From an uncultured Lachnospiraceae bacterium (lineage in GTDB: Bacteria; Bacillota; Clostridia; Lachnospirales; Lachnospiraceae), in assembly GCA_947631665.1 (NCBI GenBank), contig CANRMF010000001.1:44707-108706 (forward strand): a stretch of 64,000 nt of DNA, written 5' to 3'. The position numbers were made by a program, and so were the translations under genes. Numbering within the stretch: position 1 is the first letter of the stretch; the number at the start of each line of letters is the position of its first letter. Of this stretch, positions 45,440-54,500 are shown piece after piece. Below the pieces are notes generated by a model, which saw nothing but the letters and a program-made list of their open reading frames with translations, ran no database searches and had not been told where the DNA came from.

Positions 45440-45544
45440 AATATCCTCCTTGATTTATTACGATGTTCTTAATACATGATTTGTAACAGAGGAGCATCTT
45501 TTTTGTGTGAAACCGCATAAACACGCAGTTTCCTTTATACAGCA
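45440..45544 (-). promoter_or_regulatory. Structured 5' leader of rplS (possible L19 leader)
   Basis: The predicted transcript from the rplS promoter has about 100 leader bases with two stems: GAAACTGC with GCGGTTTC (one wobble), and a two-part stem TTAC...ATGT with ACAT...GTAA. L19 leader RNAs that autoregulate rplS are known in low-GC Gram-positives; whether this one matches that family needs a covariance search. Confidence 0.45.
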
Positions 45545-45550
45545 TTTGCT

Positions 45551-45579
45551 ATATTAACATAACTTTCCTGTTTTTGCAA
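45551..45579 (-). promoter_or_regulatory. Promoter for rplS
   Basis: On the minus strand TTGCAA, 17 bases, TAATAT with a TGT extension upstream of the -10. It lies between trmD and rplS and gives rplS its own transcript. Confidence 0.75.
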
Positions 45580-45650
45580 GGATTTTAGTAAAAATCTGCA
45601 AAAAACTCCACAACTTCAAAATATCAAAGCAATTCTTTTTCTCTTAAAAC

Positions 45651-46394
45651 TTATACTTTGCCCTGTTTTTTAATTTTATCGAGAGATTGTCTGTCGCTCT
45701 CATTCAATTCTGCATGTTCCAGCAAATCCGGTCTTCTCTCAAACGTGCGTATCAGAGATTGCTCCCTGCGCCATGCGTCCACTTTCGGGTGATTTCCCGA
45801 CAACAAAATCTTCGGCACCTTTTTTCCCATAAATTCTGCCGGCCTCGTATACTGCGGATACTCCAACAGATTTTCGTGAAAACTCTCAAACTCTGCGGAG
45901 CTGTCATTGTTTAAGACTCCCGGCACAAGACGGGAAATTGCATCAATCATCACCATTGCCGGAAGTTCGCCGCCAGTCAGCACATAGTCCCCGATGGACA
46001 CATGGTCGGTGACAATCATATCGAGCACTCTCTCGTCAACGCCCTCATAATGCCCGCAGAGAAATACAAGGTCTGTTTCTTTGGAAAACTCCTCCGCCAT
46101 AGACTGGTTGAAAACCTTTCCCTGCGGCGTCAGATAAACAACACGCGGAGAATAACCGAGATTTTTTACCACCGACTCGTAACTGCGGTAAACCGGCGCC
46201 GGCTGCATCACCATTCCCGCACCCCCGCCGTAAGGATAATCGTCGACCTGCCCGTACCGGTTTCCGGAAAAATCGCGGATATTGACGGCATTGAGTGATA
46301 TCAGCCCCCTGTCAATGGCGCGTCCGGTAATGCTGTTGCCGATTCCCTGCTCAATCATCTCCGGAAACAGTGTTAATACATGAAAATTCATCAA
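45651..46394 (-). CDS. trmD: tRNA (guanine-37-N1)-methyltransferase
   Basis: A 247-residue SPOUT methyltransferase that methylates G37 of tRNAs to prevent +1 frameshifting. YPYGGGAGMVM is near residue 54; the SAM-binding trefoil knot holds LCGHYEGVDERV and IGDYVLTGGELPAM. Its 5' end overlaps the rimM stop by four bases, the usual coupled pair. Confidence 0.96.
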   Translation of the reverse strand: MMNFHVLTLFPEMIEQGIGNSITGRAIDRGLISLNAVNIRDFSGNRYGQVDDYPYGGGAGMVMQPAPVYRSYESVVKNLGYSPRVVYLTPQGKVFNQSMAEEFSKETDLVFLCGHYEGVDERVLDMIVTDHVSIGDYVLTGGELPAMVMIDAISRLVPGVLNNDSSAEFESFHENLLEYPQYTRPAEFMGKKVPKILLSGNHPKVDAWRREQSLIRTFERRPDLLEHAELNESDRQSLDKIKKQGKV

Positions 46395-46900
46395 TCCAGC
46401 AATCCTTTCATCATATGTACTGTGACCAGTTTCTTTTCGATGTTTCTATCTAAAACACATTCATCAATGACAGGCAGCAGCACTTCTTTTCCGTTGGAGG
46501 TTTTTACGACATAGACGTCGTTCGCTCCGGTCTGTATCACATCTGTCAGAATACCGAGCGTTTCTCCGGTATCCGTCAGAACCGTACTGCCCAAAATATC
46601 TGCAATATAATATTCCCCTTCCTCCAGAGGAATTGCATGGTCTCTGTCCACCAAAAGATCCTTTCCTTTCAGTAAAAGCGCCTGATCCATGTCTGCAATC
46701 TCTTGGAATTTCAAAATAACCATGTTTTTAAAATATTTTACACCCGTAATATGAAGTGTCTTTTTTTCTTTTTGATTGTCTAAAATAACTTCCTTCAGGC
46801 CGTCAAAACGCCTGATGTCTTCTGTCGTGGGATAAACCTTGACTTCCCCATGAACCCCATGAGTGTTTGCAATCACCCCGACTCTGAAATATTTTTCCAC
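46391..46900 (-). CDS. rimM: Ribosome maturation factor RimM
   Basis: A 169-residue 16S processing factor that binds S19 and the 30S head. The N-terminal domain starts FRVGVIANTHGVHGEVKVYPTTED, and the C-terminal PRC-barrel includes YYIADILGSTVLTDTGETLG and LLPVIDECVLDRNIEKK. It precedes and overlaps trmD. Confidence 0.95.
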   Translation of the reverse strand: MEKYFRVGVIANTHGVHGEVKVYPTTEDIRRFDGLKEVILDNQKEKKTLHITGVKYFKNMVILKFQEIADMDQALLLKGKDLLVDRDHAIPLEEGEYYIADILGSTVLTDTGETLGILTDVIQTGANDVYVVKTSNGKEVLLPVIDECVLDRNIEKKLVTVHMMKGLLD

Positions 46901-46928
46901 AAAAAACTCCTTCTGTCATGAATAAACA

Positions 46929-46949
46929 GGGCTGGATTGATTCCAGCCC
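46929..46949 (-). other. Hairpin in the khpA-rimM gap
   Basis: GGGCTGGA and TCCAGCCC form a stable eight-base-pair, GC-rich stem with a five-base loop. No proper T-run follows on the minus strand, so it could attenuate or set mRNA ends between khpA and rimM. Confidence 0.5.
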
Positions 46950-46960
46950 CGCGCACTTGC

Positions 46961-47188
46961 TTAAAGTATTTCCACTTTAACTTTTTTATCACATTTTGAA
47001 GCGGCCGCCTTGACCACAGAGCGGATTGCTTTCGCAATTCTTCCCTGCTTTCCAATTACTTTGCCCATGTCTGTCTGAGCAACGTGCAACTGCAAAACGA
47101 TTTCTCTTGCATTTTCTGTTTCCGTAACTACCACTTCGTCAGGAGAGTCAACAAGTGCTTTTGCAATTGTTTCAACTAATTCTTTCAT
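46961..47188 (-). CDS. khpA: KH-domain RNA-binding protein KhpA (YlqC)
   Basis: A 75-residue KH-domain protein. The core VVVTETENAREIVLQLHVAQTDMGKVIGKQGRIAKAI carries the GxxG loop as GKQG. Firmicute KhpA pairs with KhpB in cell-size and RNA control. The ORF-track start is 12 codons upstream, overlapping rpsP; the ATG used here has GGAGGTCAGC before it and gives the standard start MKELVETIAKAL. Confidence 0.93.
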   Translation of the reverse strand: MKELVETIAKALVDSPDEVVVTETENAREIVLQLHVAQTDMGKVIGKQGRIAKAIRSVVKAAASKCDKKVKVEIL

Positions 47189-47204
47189 GAAGCTGACCTC
47201 CGTC

Positions 47205-47450
47205 TTATTTTTCAATGCCGGCAATCTTTAAGAGTTTACCGACAGTTTCCGTCGGCTGCGCTCCGTTTGATAACCATTTCTTTACAGATTCTTCTTTAAT
47301 ACCGAAAACGCTCGGATCCTGATTCGGATCATAAGTTCCGACTTCCTCAATGAATCTGCCGTCTCTCGGCGCTCTGGAATCTGCAACCACGATTCTGTAA
47401 ACAGGATTTTTCTTTTTTCCCATTCTCTTTAATCTGATTTTTACTGCCAT
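47205..47450 (-). CDS. rpsP: 30S ribosomal protein S16
   Basis: An 81-residue ribosomal protein, [41 protein letters not shown] being the diagnostic N-terminal half. It binds 16S rRNA in the 5' domain. It starts the rpsP-khpA-rimM-trmD block, following ffh at a 78-base gap. Confidence 0.97.
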   Translation of the reverse strand: MAVKIRLKRMGKKKNPVYRIVVADSRAPRDGRFIEEVGTYDPNQDPSVFGIKEESVKKWLSNGAQPTETVGKLLKIAGIEK

Positions 47451-47528
47451 TGTTTTTTACCTCCGTAAATAAATTATTAAAAATTAAATATATATCAGGA
47501 AAACACCAAATTGTTTTCATGAAATCTT

Positions 47529-48878
47529 TTAAAATCCAAAGGGCAGATTGAAGCCTCCCCTTCTTTTCTTCTTGCCTCCCATCAGGCCGTTCATGTTTTT
47601 CATCATTTTTCTCGCCTGTTCAAACTGCTTGACCAGTTTGTTGACCTCGCCGATATCGACGCCTGCGCCTTTTGCAATCCGCTGTTTTCTGGAAGGATTT
47701 AAAAGGTCTGGATTGCTGCGTTCTTCCCTTGTCATGGAAAAAATCATCGCTTCAATCCTGCCAAGCTGTTTTTCGTCGGGAAGCATGTCGTCTGTAATCT
47801 TTCCCCCGACGCCCGGAATCATGTTGAGCAGGGAAGACAGGCCTCCCATATTTTTAATCTGCCCCATATATTCCAGATAATCGTCGAACGTAAACTGCGC
47901 TTTTTTCATGCGCTGCTCCAGCTCGAGCGCTTTTTCCCGATCAATCGACTGCTCGGCTTTTTCAATCAGGGAGAGGACATCTCCCATTCCCAATATACGG
48001 GAAGCCATGCGATCCGGATAAAACTGTTCCAAGTCGGAGAGTTTTTCTCCCATGCCGACATATAAAATCGGTTTGCCGGTAATTGCTTTAATGGATAATG
48101 CCGCGCCGCCTCTCGTATCGCCGTCAAGCTTTGTCACAATAATGCCGTCGATGCCGATGCGTTCATCAAACTCCTTTGCGACATTGACTGCGTCCTGACC
48201 GGTCATTGCATCAACGACAAGAACCGTCTGGGTGAGCGGAAGTTCTTCTTTCATTTCTTCGAGCTCGCGCATCATCTCCTCATCTACATGAAGTCTGCCG
48301 GCCGTATCTAAAATAACGACATTCCGGTCGTTTTTCTTCGCGTGTTCCATGGACGCTTTTGCGATATTTAACGGTTTTTGTCTGTCGCCCATAGAAAAAA
48401 CCGGAACATTTTGTTTTTCGCCGTTGATTTTCAACTGTTCGATTGCTGCCGGTCTGTAAACATCACAGGCGGCAAGCAGCGGTTTTTTGCCTTTTGCTTT
48501 TAATTTTCCGGCAATTTTTGCCGCAGTCGTCGTTTTACCGGCGCCCTGCAGTCCCATCATCATAATGACGGTTATTTCATTGTCCGGTAAGAGTTTTAAC
48601 TCCGTCGTCTCCGAACCCATCAGCGCCGTCAGTTCTTCATTTACAATTTTAATCACCATCTGTCCCGGCGTCAGGCTCGTCATCACGTCCTGTCCCACCG
48701 CTCTCTCGGTGACTTTCTTTGTAAACTCTTTGACAACTTTAAAACTGACGTCCGCCTCTAACAGGGCAATTTTGACTTCTTTCAGGGCGGATTTTACATC
48801 TTCCTCCGTCAGTCTTCCCTTGCTTCGGAGATTTTTAAATATATTTTGTAATTTATCGGATAAACTTTCAAATGCCAA
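47529..48878 (-). CDS. ffh: Signal recognition particle GTPase Ffh
   Basis: A 449-residue SRP54 protein. N domain with LSDKLQNIFKNLRSKGRLTEEDV, G domain with GLQGAGKTTTAAKIAGKL near residue 107, DTAGRLHVDE and TKLDGDTRGGAALS, and a C-terminal M domain ending in a basic, glycine-rich tail (GGKKKRRGGF). It binds 4.5S RNA and signal peptides and docks on FtsY, encoded 2 kb away. YlxM, its usual companion, precedes it by 10 bases. Confidence 0.97.
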   Translation of the reverse strand: MAFESLSDKLQNIFKNLRSKGRLTEEDVKSALKEVKIALLEADVSFKVVKEFTKKVTERAVGQDVMTSLTPGQMVIKIVNEELTALMGSETTELKLLPDNEITVIMMMGLQGAGKTTTAAKIAGKLKAKGKKPLLAACDVYRPAAIEQLKINGEKQNVPVFSMGDRQKPLNIAKASMEHAKKNDRNVVILDTAGRLHVDEEMMRELEEMKEELPLTQTVLVVDAMTGQDAVNVAKEFDERIGIDGIIVTKLDGDTRGGAALSIKAITGKPILYVGMGEKLSDLEQFYPDRMASRILGMGDVLSLIEKAEQSIDREKALELEQRMKKAQFTFDDYLEYMGQIKNMGGLSSLLNMIPGVGGKITDDMLPDEKQLGRIEAMIFSMTREERSNPDLLNPSRKQRIAKGAGVDIGEVNKLVKQFEQARKMMKNMNGLMGGKKKRRGGFNLPFGF

Positions 48879-48888
48879 AGCAGTCCTC

Positions 48889-49221
48889 CTAATAATTGTC
48901 TAAGATTTCCTGCGCAATTTCTTTGATTTTTCTGTGGCTTTCCTCCGTATTCTGATCCGCCAGCGCACAAATCATGGAAACTGCCTCTTTTGTCTGTGAA
49001 AAGCGTTCCACAAGATGGAGTTTTTCTTCATAACCGTTTAAAATTTTGTCGCAGCGCTTAATCTGGTCGTGAACTCCCTGTCGCGAAATTCCCTGCTCTT
49101 GCGCAATTTCAGCCAGACTGAAATCATTTAAAACAAAATCCTCATACAACTCTCTCTGATGACCGGTCAAAAGTTCGCCATAAAAATCATACAGCAGAGC
49201 GCTTTTATAGATATCTTTCAT
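48889..49221 (-). CDS. ylxM: YlxM/UPF0122 SRP-associated helix-turn-helix protein
   Basis: A 110-residue sigma-factor-like HTH protein, with GELLTGHQRELYEDFVLNDFSLAEIAQEQGISRQGVHDQIKRCDKIL containing the helix-turn-helix. YlxM is tied to the SRP pathway, since it modulates Ffh/RNA interactions in streptococci and is always next to ffh. The ORF-track start is five codons upstream; the ATG used here follows AAGGTG. Confidence 0.92.
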   Translation of the reverse strand: MKDIYKSALLYDFYGELLTGHQRELYEDFVLNDFSLAEIAQEQGISRQGVHDQIKRCDKILNGYEEKLHLVERFSQTKEAVSMICALADQNTEESHRKIKEIAQEILDNY

Positions 49222-49245
49222 TTTGCACCTTACCAATCCTCAAGT

Positions 49246-49274
49246 ATCTTACTACACAGCAGAAAAGGTGTCAA
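49246..49274 (-). promoter_or_regulatory. Promoter for ylxM-ffh operon, -35 inside the ilvA terminator
   Basis: On the minus strand TTGACA, 17 bases, TAAGAT. The TTGACA is part of the 3' arm of the ilvA terminator. The transcript would start about 17 bases before ylxM and could continue through ffh to trmD. Confidence 0.75.
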
Positions 49275-49294
49275 GTATTTTTTCTTGACACCTT
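49265..49294 (-). terminator. ilvA terminator
   Basis: AAGGTGTCAAG and CTTGACACCTT form an 11-bp perfect stem around an eight-base loop, followed on the minus strand by TTTTC. It lies 36 bases after ilvA. Confidence 0.85.
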
Positions 49295-49329
49295 GAAATC
49301 TAATCTGTTTTACGATTTATCTGCTATCA

Positions 49330-50550
49330 TTACAGATGCGGAGCCTCCTCCTTCGGATTATAACCCGCCTGCTCTAAAGCCTGAAGAATCTGCTTTTTAT
49401 GCGCGTGACCGAAACATTCGAGCGTAACCTTCAATTCTACCGCCGCATTTCTGTTTACGGAAACAAACTGGTTATGCTCCAGACGAATGACATTTCCCTG
49501 CTGTTTTGCGATTTCCCCTGCGACTTTCACCAGTTCGCCCGGCTTATCCGGCAGCAGAACGGAAACCGTAAACACTCTGCCACGCTGGATCAGACCATGC
49601 TGAAGGGTGGAGGACATCGTGATAATATCCATATTTCCGCCGCTGATAATTGATACGACTTTTTTATCCCTGACTTTCAGATGCTTGAGCGCCGCAATCG
49701 TCAGCAGTCCGGAATTTTCAGCCACCAGTTTATGATTTTCAACCATATCGAGAAATGCGTCAATCAACTCCTCGTCATTGATGGTAATAATATCATCGAG
49801 ATTATCTCTCAGATATGGGAAGATTATTTCTCCCGGCGTCTTGACCGCAGTACCGTCCGCAATCGTATTTGCGCTTGGCAGTGTCACGACCTTTCCGGCT
49901 TTAATGGACGCCTTCATACATGCCGCCTGTGCCGGTTCAACCCCGATTACCTTGATACGCGGATTTAACAGCTTCGCCAGAACACTGATGCCGGTGGCAA
50001 GTCCGCCGCCTCCGATTGGCACTAATATATAGTCGACTGTCGGCAGTTCCTTAAATATTTCCATTGCAATCGTTCCCTGACCGGTAGCCACGTCTAAATC
50101 GTCAAACGGGTGGATAAAGGTGTATCCCTCCTTCTGCGCAAGATTCAGCGCATACTTGCAGGCGTCGTCGTATACATCGCCGTATAAAATCACGTCAGCA
50201 CCGTAATTCTTTGTACGGTTTACTTTCATCAGCGGGGTGACGGTCGGCATGACAATGGTGGCTTTCACTCCGTAAAGTTTTGCCGCATAAGCGACTCCCT
50301 GCGCGTGATTTCCCGCCGAAGCGGTAATCAGTCCCCGCTCTCTCTCCGCTTCCGACAGCGTACTGATTTTATAATAAGAGCCGCGCACCTTATAAGCTCC
50401 CGTAAACTGCATATTTTCCGGTTTAATATAAACCTGATTATCGGTCTGGCTGCTAAAGTAGTCGCTGTAAATCAGATTTGTGTTTAAAGTTACTTTCTTT
50501 ACAATCTCGCTTGCTTCTTCAAATTTTTTTAGTGTCAACTGTTCTTCCAT
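49330..50550 (-). CDS. ilvA: Threonine ammonia-lyase with C-terminal ACT domain
   Basis: A 406-residue PLP enzyme deaminating threonine to 2-oxobutanoate, for isoleucine synthesis or threonine fermentation. The PLP lysine lies in ENMQFTGAYKVRG near residue 50, with TASAGNHAQGVAYAAK and the phosphate-binding GGGGLATG. The C-terminal region (about 325-400) is a single ACT domain, the short layout common in Clostridia. It is placed among SRP genes (ftsY upstream, ylxM-ffh downstream), with a terminator in between. A TdcB-like catabolic role is equally possible. Confidence 0.93.
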   Translation of the reverse strand: MEEQLTLKKFEEASEIVKKVTLNTNLIYSDYFSSQTDNQVYIKPENMQFTGAYKVRGSYYKISTLSEAERERGLITASAGNHAQGVAYAAKLYGVKATIVMPTVTPLMKVNRTKNYGADVILYGDVYDDACKYALNLAQKEGYTFIHPFDDLDVATGQGTIAMEIFKELPTVDYILVPIGGGGLATGISVLAKLLNPRIKVIGVEPAQAACMKASIKAGKVVTLPSANTIADGTAVKTPGEIIFPYLRDNLDDIITINDEELIDAFLDMVENHKLVAENSGLLTIAALKHLKVRDKKVVSIISGGNMDIITMSSTLQHGLIQRGRVFTVSVLLPDKPGELVKVAGEIAKQQGNVIRLEHNQFVSVNRNAAVELKVTLECFGHAHKKQILQALEQAGYNPKEEAPHL

Positions 50551-50605
50551 CGTTACTTACCTCCAAAAATCTAAGGATTTCCTTCTATCGCTTCCATATG
50601 GAAAT

Positions 50606-51523
50606 TTACTCTGTAAATAAAGCCTGTACAAAGTCATGGGAATTAAACTTCTGCAAATCGTCAATCTGCTCGCCTACGCCGATATATTTTACCGGAATAC
50701 CGAGTTCAGACTGAATGGCTATCGCAATGCCTCCTTTTGCGGAGCCGTCCATTTTCGTAAGAATGACGCCTGTAATGTCGGCGCACTCCTGAAACTGTTT
50801 CGCCTGTGCGAGCGCATTCTGACCGGTCGTCGCATCTAACACAATAAAGTTTTCCCTGTGGCACACGCCGTATTCCTTTTCAATAATCCGGTCAAGCTTC
50901 TTTAATTCTTCCATCAGGTTTTTCTTATTGTGCAGCCTGCCTGCCGTATCGCATAAAAGAATGTCCGCGTTTTTGTTTTTTGCAGATTGAATTGCGTCAA
51001 ACAATACCGCGCCCGGATCGGAGCCCTCCGCGCCCATCACGATATCCGCATTAGAGCGGAGCGCCCACTCTTTTAACTGATTTCCCGCCGCTGCGCGGAA
51101 TGTGTCCGCCGCCGCAAGCACTACTTTTTTTCCATTATTTTTAAACTGACCGGCCAGTTTTCCAATCGAGGTCGTTTTTCCGACGCCGTTGACGCCGATT
51201 ACTAAAATGACGGATTTTTCCGATTCAAAATCATATGCGTTCTCCCCAAGGTTCATCTGGGTTTCTATATTTTGAATCAGCAGTTCTTTACATTCCATCG
51301 GCTCTTTAATGTGCTGTTCTTTGACCTGCTCTTTTAGTTTTTCAAGAATATTTTCCGTCGTGTGTACCCCAATATCGCTCATAATGAGAATTTCTTCCAA
51401 TTCGTCATAGAAGTCGTCGTCAATTCTTGAAAATCCCGTAAAAATTGAATTCAGTCCGGAAACGATGCTGTTTCTCGTTTTGCTCAGACCTGAAACAAGT
51501 TTTTCAAAAAATTTTGCTGCCAT
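50606..51523 (-). CDS. ftsY: SRP receptor GTPase FtsY
   Basis: A 305-residue SRP receptor: N domain starting FFEKLVSGLSKTRNSI, then the G domain with GVNGVGKTTSIGKLAGQF near residue 110, AADTFRAAAGNQLKEWA, DTAGRLHNKKNL and TKMDGSAKGG. It lacks the long acidic N-terminal A domain of E. coli FtsY, as in other Firmicutes. The ORF-track start is four codons upstream; the ATG used here has GGAGGAATTC before it. It follows smc, the normal rnc-smc-ftsY order. Confidence 0.96.
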   Translation of the reverse strand: MAAKFFEKLVSGLSKTRNSIVSGLNSIFTGFSRIDDDFYDELEEILIMSDIGVHTTENILEKLKEQVKEQHIKEPMECKELLIQNIETQMNLGENAYDFESEKSVILVIGVNGVGKTTSIGKLAGQFKNNGKKVVLAAADTFRAAAGNQLKEWALRSNADIVMGAEGSDPGAVLFDAIQSAKNKNADILLCDTAGRLHNKKNLMEELKKLDRIIEKEYGVCHRENFIVLDATTGQNALAQAKQFQECADITGVILTKMDGSAKGGIAIAIQSELGIPVKYIGVGEQIDDLQKFNSHDFVQALFTE

Positions 51524-51539
51524 GAATTCCTCCATTTTA

Positions 51540-54500
51540 CTATTTATCTAAATCTTTTTCCAGCAAATCAACGGAAACCAACGCGGAAATTCCTTTTTCC
51601 TGCATCGTAATTCCGTAAAGCCTGTCCGCGCAGTTCATGGTTCCACGCCTGTGGGTAATTACAATAAACTGCGTATTTTTGGTAAGCTTATGCAGATATT
51701 CCGCAAACCGGACGACATTGGAGCCGTCCAGCGCCGCCTCAATCTCATCTAACAGACAGAACGGCGAAGGCTTCAGATTTTGAATGGCAAACAGCAGGCT
51801 GATTGCCGTCAGCGCCTTCTCTCCGCCGGATAACTGCATCATATTTTGAAGCTTCTTTCCCGGCGGTTGTGAAATAATATGAATTCCGGCGTCTAAAATG
51901 TCCTCCGCATCGGTCAGCTCAATCGTACCTTTTCCACCGCCAAACAATTCTTTAAACACATGATCAAACTCGACCTTAATTTCCTCCAGTTTTTCCCTGA
52001 ACTGTTTTCTCATTCCGACTTCCAATTCGTCAATGATTTTCAAAAGATTTTCTTTGGCTTCCATAAGATCGTCATGCTGCGTCTTCATAAACTGATAACG
52101 CTCGTTGACTTCTTTAAACTCCTCAATCGCATTGATGTTGACATCTCCGAGAGATTTCATCTCCCTGCGTATCTGCGCAATGCTGTCGCGGATTTTTCCT
52201 TTATCGGAATACGCCTCGTCCTTCATCTCCAGCGCGCTCCGGTAGGTGATTTCATACTCGTTCCACATATAACTTTCTTTACTTTCGGCCTTTTCTTCAA
52301 GCGTCTCCTTCTGGCTTGTCAGACGGTAAAGCTCTTTATCCAAATCCGTTATACGCGCGGAAAGGGATTCCCTTTTTTCAAAAAATTCTTTATGCTCGCG
52401 GTTCTGGGTTTCTTTTTCATTTTCCGCTTTCTGTATTTCAGCCTTTAAAGAAGCAATCAGTTCCCGGCTGTTTTCCACTTCTTTGGTGTAATTTTCGATG
52501 GCCTCCAGCCTTGCGGAAATCTCCTGATGATTTTCCTGAGAGTTGTTTTCCATCTGCTTTAATTCATTGCTCAAATCCTGCAGCAGGCGCTCGCAGTTCT
52601 GCGCTTTTTCCATGATAAAACTGTGCTTCTGCTTGATGTTGGCAATTTCAATATTGATTTCTTCAAGGAGTGCCCTCTTTTCCGACTGATGTTCTTTGAG
52701 TGCTTCCAACGCTTTTGTTTTATCGCGGACGGTCTGCTCTAATATCACGCCCTGATCCTCTCTGCCGGACAGCTCGCCGTTTAATTCCGAACTGTTTTTT
52801 TCGATATTTTTGATTTCTTCGGAAATAGAGTCGTTTTCCTCTGTATAACTCTGATATTCACTGACCAGATTATCCTTTTCCTGATTTGCCTGTCTGAGAT
52901 TCATTTCAAGCGTGTTTTTCATTAACTGCTGTTGCTGCAGCGCTTCGGTAATTTTCGCAATTTCTTCAGAAATCACGCTGCTTCTGCCGCGATTGTCCAA
53001 AATCTCCTGATCCAGACGTTCTTTTTCCTTTTTCAACTCTGCCAGATGGTTGTTCAGTTCTTCGATTTCACGTCTTCTTCCCAACAGATTGCTTGTATTT
53101 CTAAAAGCGCCGCCGGATATTGAACCGCCCACATTGAGGTATTCTCCTTCCAGCGTGACAATGCGGAGTGTATACCGGTATTTTCTTTCGATTGAGATTG
53201 CGTGGTCGATCGTATCGACGACCATAACCCGTCCGAGAAGATACTTTGCCACCCCTTCATATTTTTTGCTGATGTGCACCAAATCGCTGGCAAGACCGAT
53301 TACCCCGCGTTCCTCCAGCGCGTCCGGCGCATTAAAGTTTGTCTTATTGCTCATACTGCTGAGCGGTAAAAATGTTGCGCGTCCGAACTTATTTTTCTTT
53401 AAATATTCAATCGTTTCCTTTGCGGTCGTTTCCGTATCCGTAACGATATTTTGAATGTTTCCTCCGAGCGCCGTTTCAATGGCGACCTCATATTTCTCGT
53501 CTACTTTGATAATGTCGGCAACTACGCCGATAATTCCCTTCTTAGAGGCTTTGAGTTCCATGACTTTTTTGATGCTGCTGCCATATCCTTCATAGCGCTC
53601 CGTAATATTTTTTAATGTATCAAGATTGGACTTTGACTGATGGTATGCCGCCTGATTTTTGTTTAACTGCAGTTGGAGATTTTTATTGTTTTCGCGCAGT
53701 TGCGATAACTCCTCCTGATAACCGGACAGCGTAGCCTGCACTTCTCCGATTTCCTGCTCCATGCTTTCAAGCTGTTTTGAAAAATCTTCAATAATCTGCT
53801 CCTGATTTTCCTTTTGGCTCTGAAATGCAATCAGTTTTTGGTTTAACTGCGATTTGCGGATATGCACCTGCTCCAACAGCGTGTCAAACTTTTGTATCTG
53901 CGTCTGAATTTGCGCTTTTACATTCAACAGTTCTATGATTTCCGCCTTGTGCGCCTCAATTTCTTCCTCCAGACGAAGACCGTCCTCCTCATATTGCGTC
54001 AGTTCTTCCTGCGCCTGCGTCTGATCAGAAAGAAGTTTTTTCAGGGAGGCTTCATTTTCCTCTTTTTCCTGAAGGGACTGGTCTAATTCCTGATTATGAC
54101 CGGAAATTTCTTCTGTCAGGGAAGAAATTCTCTGATTCATAAAGGACTCGTTGCTTTGGGCAGAGTTAATCTGCTCTTTGATTACGCGGATTTGTCCCTC
54201 ATATTTTTCAATGTTTAAGACGGTTTCATTGAGTTTTTCTTTCTTTTCCTCGACAGTGGCGTGGATTTCCTCAATCATTGCCTCCAGTTTATTGTAGTCG
54301 CTCTTTATCTGTTTAAATTCATCATTGGCAATCTGCATATCGGAGGAGGCAACTGATATTTTTTCATCAATTCCCGCAAGACGCTTTTTGATTTCATCGA
54401 CTTCAATCAGATACATATTGACGTCGTTCATTTTCAAATCGTCCTTTAACACCAGATACCGTTTTGCTTTTTCACTCTGTTTTTCCAACGGGACAACCTG

